From the NCBI GenBank assembly GCA_002395835.1, contig DGVD01000013.1, positions 16,387-80,386 on the forward strand: DNA of 64,000 bases, read 5' to 3'. Below the pieces are notes generated by a model. The model was not told the origin of the DNA and ran no database searches. It worked only from the letters and a program-made list of their open reading frames with translations. How positions within the stretch are numbered: the stretch's first letter is position 1; the number at the start of each line of letters is the position of its first letter. Below are positions 1-7,429 of this stretch, piece by piece. The stretch comes from Bacteroidales bacterium UBA4293 (GTDB lineage: Bacteria > Bacteroidota > Bacteroidia > Bacteroidales > Bacteroidaceae). The translations under genes and the position numbers were made by a program.

Positions 1-68
1 TGACGGGTCAGCAGATCGACAATTTTCTCCTGAAACGCCTGATCATACATTATCATTATTGATTTCAT
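1..68 (-). CDS. Partial small PII-like protein, N-terminus only
   Basis: An ATG at 68 opens a frame that runs off the left edge, giving 22 residues that begin MKSIMIMYDQAFQEKIVDLL. It starts 20 bases after the RND pump stop codon, with AGGAAAC just before the ATG, so it looks like the last gene of the efflux operon. The opening resembles the short PII-like proteins of about 100 residues that often follow RND genes in Bacteroidales; this is recalled from family knowledge. With so little sequence the product name is tentative, but the existence of the gene is likely. Confidence 0.55.
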   Translation of the reverse strand, partial: MKSIMIMYDQAFQEKIVDLLTR

Positions 69-87
69 TGTTTCCTAGTTTTAAATG

Positions 88-3000
88 TTAATCTTCAACC
101 CTTTTACCTGTACGGTCACGTACCATCTTATCTTTATGAGCCACGTAGTAGTCGTTCAGTTCACGCTGCTTCTTCAATGCCCTACGCTGACGCTTGATAC
201 CTACTCCACCGAAGATACAGAACATGGTAGGTACATAAATCAAGGTCATGATGGTACCTACCGTCAGACCACCGATGACAGAGACACCCAGTGGACGCCA
301 CATTTCAGCACCTACACCTGTACCTACTGCCATTGGAACCATACCTAAGATAGTGGTCAAGGTAGTCATCAATACCGGGCGCAGACGGCTACGACCAGCC
401 TTAACAGCAGACTGAATCAAGCCATAACCACGCTCACGCATCAACTGGGTATAGTCGATGAGCACGATACCATTCTTCACTACGATACCGGCCAACATGA
501 TACCACCCATCATAGACATGATATTCAGGTTTGTACCCGTCAGGGCTAGCAATACCAGAATACCCACGATAGCGAATGGGATAGCCAAGATGATGATGAA
601 CGGATAAGTGAGAGACTCAAACTGAGCTGCCATCACGATGAACACCAGAATGACAATCAGAACAAACAACGTACCCATATCTTTGTTGGCATCCATCTGA
701 TCCTCATAAGAGCCAGCCACCTGGACAGACACATTCTGAGGAATATCCATCCTAGAGAGGATTGCATTACCAGCAGCCACACCCTGACTCAATACATAGC
801 CATCGGCCAATACTGCACTGACGCTTACCATACGCTGACGGTCCTTACGCTCGATAGTTGGCAAGGTCCAACCTTCTTTTACCTCGCCCACATCCTTCAC
901 GCGGACAGCATCACCGGTAGAAGAATATAGCATCATGTTCTCAATGCTCTCGATGCTGACACGCTCCAAAGGTTCATAGCGCACACGAACATCATACTCC
1001 TCACCATCCTCACGATACTGAGTAGCCGTAGAACCGTAAATACGGTCACGCACATAAGTAGCAGCCGTGCTGAAGTTCAGACCATGAAGAGCCAGTTTCT
1101 CGCGATCAAAATCCACTACATAACGAGGCTCATAGTCACTACGTGAAATTACAACCTCTACTACACCTGGTGTATTCCGCAAGCTGTCGGCCAACGCATG
1201 AGACACCTGGTCCGTCTCGGTAAAGCTATATCCATAGATTTCAAACTCTGCGGTGTTCTGGCCACCCATGCCACCACCTTGCTGACCACCCATCATGATC
1301 TGGTATTTGGCAATTTCCGGCATTTCCTTACAGTCGGCACGCATCTCATCACAAATCTTAGCCAAACCTACAGCACGCTCATTAGAATCCACCAAGCTCA
1401 TGTTGAAGCTGATAATATGTGATCCGTTGGATGACATACCTGCCATAGCGCCAGCATTCTCACCAGCCTGACCCACACGATAGTTGATTACTTTGAAGTA
1501 GTTAGGATAACGATCTCTCCATTTCTTCTCCAGTGCCTGAGCCACCAGCTTAGCCTTGTCTACACGCGTACCCATAGGGAGCTCAATGGTAGCACCGATA
1601 CGTCCGTTATCATTAGCAGGGAAGTACTCACTTTCAATCCATGGGTATGAAATGGCTGCCAGTACCACAGCCAGACCTATTACGATGGTCATGACAGCTT
1701 TACGATGACGAACAGCACGGTTCAGCATCCTTGCATAGGCTGCATCCATCTTATCCAGGAAGTTCTGAATAGGCTTATACAATGCCAGGAACAGTTTGCT
1801 AGGCTTCTTCTGCAACTTCAGCATCTGACCGCAAAGCATAGGGGTGAAACTCAATGCACTTACAGTAGAAACGGTCATGATGACACACATCATCCAACCC
1901 AGCTGCTTGAAGAGCACACCCGTCATACCCGTAATCATGGTCAATGGGAAGAACACCGCAATCATGGTCAACGTAGAAGCGATTACAGAGATAGCCACCT
2001 CATTCGTTCCATGAATAGCAGCCTGCTTTGGTTCAGAACCACGTTCAATATGCGTAGTCACATTCTCCAAGACTACAATGGCATCATCCACCACATTACC
2101 GATGGCGATGGTCAGACACGACATGGAAATCATGTTCAAGGAACCACCTGTGATATACAGGTAGATGAAAGATGCCACCAAAGAGAGTGGGATGGTAATA
2201 GCAATGATGACTGTAGCACGCCAACGGCCCAGGAACACAAATACCACCAGAACGACAAACAACAATGCCAGGACGATGGTTTCTACCAAAGTACCGATGG
2301 TAGTTACGATATTGTCGGAAGTATCCACAATGACACCCAACTTTACATCAGAAGGAAGGGTTTTCTGCAACTCAGGCATACGTTCCTTCACCTTCCGGGC
2401 GATATTTACAGAGTTGGCACCAGACTGTTTCTGAACTACAATCATAGCACCCTGCTTACCATTAGTATAAGCCTCCTGTGCACGCTCCTCTACCCCATCT
2501 ACCACGCGAGCCACATCGCGCAGGTAAACTGCCGCACCTGATGGAGAATGAGCCACAATAATGTCGTTCATCTGCTGTGGAGAATCGAACTCACCCTCAA
2601 TACGCAGTGTATAAGTGTTGTTACCGATATCAAAGCTACCACCGGAAACATTCAGGTTCTCTGCAGAGATAGCACTACTTACAGCCTCAACGGTAAGGTT
2701 GTAAGCCTCCATCTTCTGAGGATCCATATAGACGTTGATTTCACGTTGAGGTGCACCATAGATAGTAACCGTACCCACACCATCGATACGTGCCAATGGG
2801 TTAGCCACCTCATCGTCCAGTATCTTATAAAGGGCCGCCTGGCTCTCCTCTGCAGACACAGAGAGAACCAGAATTGGAATCATATCGGTACTGAACTTGA
2901 AAATATAAGGAGTGTTACATGCATCAGGAAGAGCAGCACTCACCATATCCAGTTTGTCACGCGTGTCATTCGTCAGCGCGTCGATGTCATATCCATATTC

Positions 3001-3285
3001 AAACTCCAAGGTAACAGTTGAGATATTTTCACTGGAACTCGTGGTTATATGCTTCAGATGTTCCACAGAGTTCAACGTATTCTCGATAGGACGAGTTACA
3101 TTGTTCTCTATATCCTCGGCACTGGCACCTGGATAAGTGGTCATGACCATAATCATATTTGTATCGATATCCGGATACAAATCGATTGCCAATTTTGAGA
3201 GGGAGAATAAACCTATAATTGTGATAGCCAAGAAAATAAGGCTAGTCATGATAGGTTTCTTCACCGCACCTTCATATAGACTCAT
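88..3285 (-). CDS. RND family multidrug efflux pump, inner-membrane subunit (AcrB/HAE-1 type)
   Basis: This 1065-residue protein is the proton-driven pump of a three-part efflux system. Length and layout are those of the HAE-1/AcrB family: TM1 near residues 12-32, a large periplasmic loop, TM2-6 from about 330, a second loop, and TM7-12 at the C-terminus. The proton-relay aspartates are visible as the DD pair at 400-401 in TM4 (GNVVDDAIVVLEN), and the partner lysine of TM10 is in VVKNGIVLIDY. The gene starts 31 bases after the adaptor gene and follows tetR, tolC and adaptor genes in one operon. The substrate cannot be read from the sequence. A heavy-metal CusA role is less likely, since the methionine-rich metal path is not evident. 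Confidence 0.93.
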   Translation of the reverse strand: MSLYEGAVKKPIMTSLIFLAITIIGLFSLSKLAIDLYPDIDTNMIMVMTTYPGASAEDIENNVTRPIENTLNSVEHLKHITTSSSENISTVTLEFEYGYDIDALTNDTRDKLDMVSAALPDACNTPYIFKFSTDMIPILVLSVSAEESQAALYKILDDEVANPLARIDGVGTVTIYGAPQREINVYMDPQKMEAYNLTVEAVSSAISAENLNVSGGSFDIGNNTYTLRIEGEFDSPQQMNDIIVAHSPSGAAVYLRDVARVVDGVEERAQEAYTNGKQGAMIVVQKQSGANSVNIARKVKERMPELQKTLPSDVKLGVIVDTSDNIVTTIGTLVETIVLALLFVVLVVFVFLGRWRATVIIAITIPLSLVASFIYLYITGGSLNMISMSCLTIAIGNVVDDAIVVLENVTTHIERGSEPKQAAIHGTNEVAISVIASTLTMIAVFFPLTMITGMTGVLFKQLGWMMCVIMTVSTVSALSFTPMLCGQMLKLQKKPSKLFLALYKPIQNFLDKMDAAYARMLNRAVRHRKAVMTIVIGLAVVLAAISYPWIESEYFPANDNGRIGATIELPMGTRVDKAKLVAQALEKKWRDRYPNYFKVINYRVGQAGENAGAMAGMSSNGSHIISFNMSLVDSNERAVGLAKICDEMRADCKEMPEIAKYQIMMGGQQGGGMGGQNTAEFEIYGYSFTETDQVSHALADSLRNTPGVVEVVISRSDYEPRYVVDFDREKLALHGLNFSTAATYVRDRIYGSTATQYREDGEEYDVRVRYEPLERVSIESIENMMLYSSTGDAVRVKDVGEVKEGWTLPTIERKDRQRMVSVSAVLADGYVLSQGVAAGNAILSRMDIPQNVSVQVAGSYEDQMDANKDMGTLFVLIVILVFIVMAAQFESLTYPFIIILAIPFAIVGILVLLALTGTNLNIMSMMGGIMLAGIVVKNGIVLIDYTQLMRERGYGLIQSAVKAGRSRLRPVLMTTLTTILGMVPMAVGTGVGAEMWRPLGVSVIGGLTVGTIMTLIYVPTMFCIFGGVGIKRQRRALKKQRELNDYYVAHKDKMVRDRTGKRVED

Positions 3286-3316
3286 AATTATACTGTTTTT
3301 AAAATTAATGAAGGAT

Positions 3317-4339
3317 TTACTTTACCACCTGTACTTTCATACCATTGATCAACTTAGACTGACCGTCTACTACTACGGTTGCTCCTGGCTCCACACCATC
3401 CACGATTTCATAGACAGTGTCCATTCTACGACCCAGTGTAACCTTATTGTAAGAAACGGTATTATCCTTGTTCAACACAAAGATATAGTGGTCGCCTGCA
3501 CCAACCTGCTTCACTACAGCCATATCAGGTGCAACCACGCGCTCAGCCTTGCTGAATACCATAGTTACACGACCGAACATACCTGGACGTACACGTCTGT
3601 CTGCATTAGCCAGACGGATTTCCACTGGGAATGTATGAGTCTGTGTATTGATGGTAGGATTGATAATGTGTACATTACCTGTAAACACCTCATCGCCGTA
3701 AGTATCCAAAGTGATGCTTACAGGCATACCCTTCTTCACCTGAGGATAGTATTTTTCAGATACATTGATAATCATCTTCACTGGAGAATCCTGCTCAATG
3801 ACCAGGATAGGCTGAGTACCAGTCATATCTCCATTATCATAATTACGAGCGGTAACCACACCACTGATAGGGCTACGAAGCTGGCTGTTCTGCAACAGGT
3901 TTCTATACTGGGTCTGCTGTACATCGAGCTGCATTTTAGCGTTATCCCATTCAGCCTTGCTGGCACCCCCTATCTTATAAAGCTCATCTACACGATTGAA
4001 AGCAATCTGATTATTGTCAATCTGAAGCTTCAGCTGCTGCAGATTATTGTTGTCCAGCTGTACCAATACCTGACCTCTGGAAACACGGTCGCCTACCTCT
4101 GCATAGATTCTCTCGATACGAAGGTAAGACTGCGGAGATATATTGTTCTTCACGTCACTCTCCACGGTGGCTGTATAAATCTCCTGTTGATCTACCTCAC
4201 GAGTCTCCACCTTAGCCACCTTTACCTTAGGAGCCTCTGTTTCAGCAGTAGCAACTTCTTTCTTTTCGCTACCACCACAGGCACTCATCATAACAGCCAC
4301 AGCTGCCAGTGCCATACATTGAAATTTCTTCATTGCCAT
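3317..4339 (-). CDS. RND efflux periplasmic adaptor (membrane fusion protein), lipoprotein
   Basis: This 340-residue protein is the periplasmic link between the RND pump and the TolC-type channel. A lipoprotein signal peptide ends in MMSAC with the lipidated cysteine at 21. It is followed by a split biotinyl-lipoyl half motif (NISPQSYLRIERIYAEVGDRV), a short coiled-coil hairpin around residues 95-140, the second lipoyl half (LRSPISGVVTARN), a beta-barrel domain and a membrane-proximal domain. The start at 4339 (MAMKK) or two codons later (MKK) cannot be told apart; no clear ribosome-binding site precedes either. It starts 26 bases after the channel gene stop and is surely cotranscribed with it. 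Confidence 0.93.
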   Translation of the reverse strand: MAMKKFQCMALAAVAVMMSACGGSEKKEVATAETEAPKVKVAKVETREVDQQEIYTATVESDVKNNISPQSYLRIERIYAEVGDRVSRGQVLVQLDNNNLQQLKLQIDNNQIAFNRVDELYKIGGASKAEWDNAKMQLDVQQTQYRNLLQNSQLRSPISGVVTARNYDNGDMTGTQPILVIEQDSPVKMIINVSEKYYPQVKKGMPVSITLDTYGDEVFTGNVHIINPTINTQTHTFPVEIRLANADRRVRPGMFGRVTMVFSKAERVVAPDMAVVKQVGAGDHYIFVLNKDNTVSYNKVTLGRRMDTVYEIVDGVEPGATVVVDGQSKLINGMKVQVVK

Positions 4340-4365
4340 ATAATTGTTATCTTGTTTTCTAATAG

Positions 4366-5709
4366 TTAAAAGTTTTCGCTCTTACCCAGTACCTTATCCA
4401 GGTCAGCCTTAGCTGTCATGAATTCATAGATACTCTGACAATAGGTAAGCTCTGCCTGTGTAAGAGCCACCTCTGAGCTGTTCAGCTCCAGCATGGTACC
4501 AGAACCCACCTGATAGCGCTTATCGGAAATATCGCGTGCCTTCTGAGCCTGAGCCATCGCCTCACGGTTTGAAACCACCTGTTCTGTGCTGGCATGCATA
4601 TTCTGGCGATAGGTTGTAGCCTGCATGTTCAGCTGACGCTCTGTATTCAGACGGTTCTCAGCAAGTTTCTGCATATTCAGACGAGTGGTCTTCAGGTTGG
4701 TGAAATTGCTGGCATGATAAAGAGGTATAGAGAGGCTAAATGCTCCATATACATAAGGATTCCAGCGATAGTGGAAAATTCTATAGTCATTGGCCATGGA
4801 AGTATAGCTCCAGTTGAATGTGAAAGCCAGTGTAGGCAAGAAACTAGCCTTCTGGATGCGGAGCTGGTGCTGCAGAAGCTTTTGGTTCAAGTCCAACTGC
4901 TTCAACGAGGTATTGTTTGAAAGGTCGTTCTCCTCATTGGTAGAAAGGTTGGCAAAAACCTCATCCTGATAGTTTTCCAACTTATCTGTTACCAACAGGT
5001 CTACGTTGGCAGTCACGCCCATAAGCACCTTCAACTGCAATTTTGCCATACGGACAGCATTCTCAGCACTGACCACATTCGGCAGTATATTACGCATCTG
5101 CACTTCAGCGGTAATCTTGTCGTACTCACTCACTGAGCCCTGATCAAACTTGGCAGAAGTAATTTTATAGTTGTCCTCAGCCTGCTTGTAGCTCTTCTGA
5201 AGCACCTTATAGCTATCCTGAGCCAGAATGAGCTGATAGTAAGCCTTGGTCACCTGATTCACCAAGTCCAGCTTAGAAGAACGAGCCTGTTCCTCGGCCA
5301 ACTTAATGTCATCCTTAGTCATCTTCATGGTGCGGTAAACCGCTGGAGCGAAGACAGGAAGACTGATGGAAAGACCCGCATTGGACGTATTTTCCGTACC
5401 CATCTTGAAAGACTGTCCACCCATGACGATGGTCTGAATCTTGAAATTATGGCTATAAGAAGCCGAGAGGTCGGCCTGAGGCAACAAGTTCTGCCATGCA
5501 GCCTTGTCGGCCACCCTCTTTAATTCAATGTCATCTTCGGCAATCCTCATGGTAGGATTCTCAGCCAAAGCAATCTCAATAGCCTTGTTCAGGTCCAGCT
5601 CCAGTGTACCTTCCACCGGTTGCTCAGCCTCCTGTGCACCTGCTGCTGCAAAAGGAAGCAAAGCAAGTAACATCAGCCATTTTCTTCTAAAAAATAATTT
5701 TCCAATCAT
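4366..5709 (-). CDS. TolC family outer-membrane efflux channel
   Basis: This 447-residue protein has a Sec signal peptide (about residues 1-25, ending AAAGAQ) and the two repeated OEP domains of TolC. Each repeat has long heptad-rich helices (for example around 130-230 and 350-440) and strand segments. The length fits the family, which forms trimeric channels across the outer membrane and periplasm. It lies 23 bases downstream of the TetR gene and 26 bases upstream of the adaptor gene, so it is the second gene of the operon. No lipobox cysteine is seen, unlike the OprM branch. Confidence 0.92.
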   Translation of the reverse strand: MIGKLFFRRKWLMLLALLPFAAAGAQEAEQPVEGTLELDLNKAIEIALAENPTMRIAEDDIELKRVADKAAWQNLLPQADLSASYSHNFKIQTIVMGGQSFKMGTENTSNAGLSISLPVFAPAVYRTMKMTKDDIKLAEEQARSSKLDLVNQVTKAYYQLILAQDSYKVLQKSYKQAEDNYKITSAKFDQGSVSEYDKITAEVQMRNILPNVVSAENAVRMAKLQLKVLMGVTANVDLLVTDKLENYQDEVFANLSTNEENDLSNNTSLKQLDLNQKLLQHQLRIQKASFLPTLAFTFNWSYTSMANDYRIFHYRWNPYVYGAFSLSIPLYHASNFTNLKTTRLNMQKLAENRLNTERQLNMQATTYRQNMHASTEQVVSNREAMAQAQKARDISDKRYQVGSGTMLELNSSEVALTQAELTYCQSIYEFMTAKADLDKVLGKSENF

Positions 5710-5732
5710 TGTTTGTATTGTTTTTCTACTTA

Positions 5733-6368
5733 TTATTCACTTTTATGTCTCATCTCTTCCATAAAGTCGTCAATCATCTGAATTCCCTTTTCCGTACTGA
5801 TACCCCTTAAAGAGACCAATACCGTAGCCTTGAAGGTTTCATACATTCCATACTGTTCCTGTAATTCCTTCAAGCCCTTCTCTTCGATAAGCTGCTGTAC
5901 CTTGACAAAAAGCTCTACATTCAAGTCCGGACGGAAGATACCCTGCTCCATTCCCTGAACCAAGAATACCTTGATATTCTGCATGTGCTTAATCTTTCCT
6001 TCCTCAAAGCACTCCTTGAATTTAGGATACCGGTGCATATCCTCAAAATATTTCGGATTTGTCTGGGCATATTCATTCAACGATAGGCGGAACATTCTCA
6101 GCACCAGTTCCAGCACATTGGCAGATTCCTCCTTGTTCTTGGCATAGAGTGCTTCCATCCTTTGGATTTGCTGATTAAATACAGCAGTCAGCACCGCTTC
6201 CTTATCTTCAAATTCTTCATACAATGTCCGCTTGGAAATACCTAACAGACCAGCCAAGTCATCCATACGGACACTACGGATGCCCTGCTTACGAAATTCC
6301 TCCCCAGCCACATCGATAATGCGCTGGTGTACGGCAGCTCTTGATGATTGTTCTAAGGATTCAGACAT
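5733..6368 (-). CDS. TetR/AcrR family transcriptional regulator of the efflux operon
   Basis: This 211-residue protein has an N-terminal TetR helix-turn-helix at about residues 15-60; the recognition part reads MDDLAGLLGISKRTLYEEFEDKEAVL. A helical ligand-binding and dimerisation domain follows. It is the first gene of the operon with the channel, adaptor and pump genes, so it most likely represses its own operon and responds to a compound that the pump exports. The start at 6368 lies only some 15 bases below the predicted transcription start. A perfect inverted repeat on the promoter (6402-6429) is the probable binding site. The ligand is not predictable. Confidence 0.93.
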   Translation of the reverse strand: MSESLEQSSRAAVHQRIIDVAGEEFRKQGIRSVRMDDLAGLLGISKRTLYEEFEDKEAVLTAVFNQQIQRMEALYAKNKEESANVLELVLRMFRLSLNEYAQTNPKYFEDMHRYPKFKECFEEGKIKHMQNIKVFLVQGMEQGIFRPDLNVELFVKVQQLIEEKGLKELQEQYGMYETFKATVLVSLRGISTEKGIQMIDDFMEEMRHKSE

Positions 6369-6389
6369 AATAACCTATTGAATTACGCG

Positions 6390-6420
6390 CAAAATTACTA
6401 TGAAAACTTTTTCTAGCAAA
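6390..6420 (-). promoter_or_regulatory. Promoter of the tetR efflux operon
   Basis: On the minus strand TTTG (6420-6417) is followed after exactly 19 bases by TAATTTTG (6397-6390), a full match to the Bacteroidetes consensus TTTG/TAnnTTTG. Transcription would begin near 6383, leaving a leader of about 15 bases before the ATG at 6368. Confidence 0.8.
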
Positions 6421-6429
6421 AAAGTTTTC
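6402..6429. promoter_or_regulatory. Candidate TetR operator, perfect 11-bp inverted repeat
   Basis: The arms GAAAACTTTTT (6402-6412) and AAAAAGTTTTC (6419-6429) are exact reverse complements around a 6-base spacer. The repeat covers the -33 element and most of the spacer of the tetR promoter, where bound regulator would block RNA polymerase. Size and symmetry suit a TetR dimer or pair of dimers. It is not followed by a T-run that would mark it as a terminator in either direction. Confidence 0.72.
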
Positions 6430-6537
6430 TAAGATTTATGCCAATATTTGCAATTATTCACATTCACTACTGCAAAAGTACGATACATTGCTCCAATCCT
6501 CCTTGCAGGAGTCGACCAAAAGCCGTTTTCTTTCGAC

Positions 6538-6571
6538 GAAAAAAGCCTGCTGCTCAGGTGAGCAGCAGGCT
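6538..6571 (-). terminator. Intrinsic terminator of the Spy-like gene
   Basis: A perfect 12-bp stem, AGCCTGCTGCTC (6544-6555) and its complement (6560-6571), with the 4-base loop AGGT, is followed on the minus strand by a T-run. It lies 32 bases after the stop at 6603 and separates this gene from the tetR promoter. Confidence 0.9.
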
Positions 6572-6602
6572 ACGACATTCAACCAAAATCAATATCTATA
6601 AA

Positions 6603-7211
6603 CTAAACGGTTCCTTGAGAAGCTGGATTCTGGGACTTCTGAGGTTTTTGTCCTTTTCTTTGCCCATGCCAACCATGACCTTGTCCCTTGTGATGTCCCC
6701 CTTTCATTCCACCATGACGATGGCCCATGCCATGACCAGCCTCCATGACTTTCTGAATCTGTTTAGCGGTAAGGAACTTACTAAATTCATTGTAATACTT
6801 TTCCTGAATATCGGCAGTCTTACGCATCTTTGCCCAACGATCCTTCAGGGCCTTTTCCACTTCCGCATCGGTCTTCTGCTTCATTTCTGGAGCACCTTGA
6901 GGATTCATTCCCTGACCTGGGCCTCCCTTTCCATCTTTCCAGCCTTGAGGTTTCTTTCCATCCTTTCCACCTTTATGTTCAGGACGCAATGCCTGCATTT
7001 CTTCCAGATACTTTTTATACACGGGAGCAAATTTAGCCGTGGTAGCCTCATCCAGCATCAGCTGGTTAGCCATACGATTTACACGCATCTCCACCATCTG
7101 CTCCTTGGAAGGGCGCTGTGACATCTGAGCATTGTCGTTCTTCTTCTCCTGTGCATTGGCTGTCATACCTAAAACAGCAAATGCCATTGCTAAAAATAAG
7201 TTTCCTTTCAT
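6603..7211 (-). CDS. Spy/CpxP-like periplasmic protein with His/Gly-rich tail
   Basis: This 202-residue protein has a signal peptide ending in MTANAQ. The mature part is charged and helical, with an LDEATTAKFAPVYKKYLEEM segment near 52-71 and an LTAKQ motif near 148 of the kind seen in Spy/CpxP-type periplasmic chaperones. The last 45 residues are rich in Gly, Lys, Gln and about seven His, which could bind metal. It stands alone, with its own strong terminator, next to the efflux operon. AAAAGGAA precedes the ATG. I infer an envelope-stress or metal-related role; the exact function is unknown, and no clear promoter was found in 7212-7391. Confidence 0.8.
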   Translation of the reverse strand: MKGNLFLAMAFAVLGMTANAQEKKNDNAQMSQRPSKEQMVEMRVNRMANQLMLDEATTAKFAPVYKKYLEEMQALRPEHKGGKDGKKPQGWKDGKGGPGQGMNPQGAPEMKQKTDAEVEKALKDRWAKMRKTADIQEKYYNEFSKFLTAKQIQKVMEAGHGMGHRHGGMKGGHHKGQGHGWHGQRKGQKPQKSQNPASQGTV

Positions 7212-7380
7212 TTCCTTTTACCTTTTAAGAGTTAATTAATACTATTTTTATTGGTGTTACTGATAGTATGACTCCCAAAAAGGAAGAAGGATTAATTTCA
7301 GATGCAAAAAATTCGACCATAAGAACGCATTTATCGACGAATTTATGTTTTATTCATTAAATTTCCCTGCTCTGTGAAGA

Positions 7381-7423
7381 AAACTAAAAAGAAACCGGAC
7401 AAGGTTCAAATCCCGTCCGGTTT
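7381..7423 (-). terminator. Intrinsic terminator after the S9D peptidase gene
   Basis: The stem AAACCGGAC (7392-7400) pairs with GTCCGGTTT (7415-7423) and is followed on the minus strand by TTTCTTTTTAGTTT. It begins 7 bases past the stop codon at 7430. Confidence 0.82.
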
Positions 7424-7429
7424 ACTGAT

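Noticed and set aside
6473..6480. Second -7 element (TACTTTTG) upstream of tetR
   Set aside because: It matches the -7 consensus, but no -33 TTTG lies at a suitable distance, while the promoter at 6390-6420 is complete. It could still be a minor start.
7398..7418. GGTTCAAATCC resembling a tRNA T-loop, possible tRNA fragment or attachment site
   Set aside because: The 5-bp T-stem does not pair, no acceptor or anticodon arm is nearby, and the sequence forms the loop of a good terminator.
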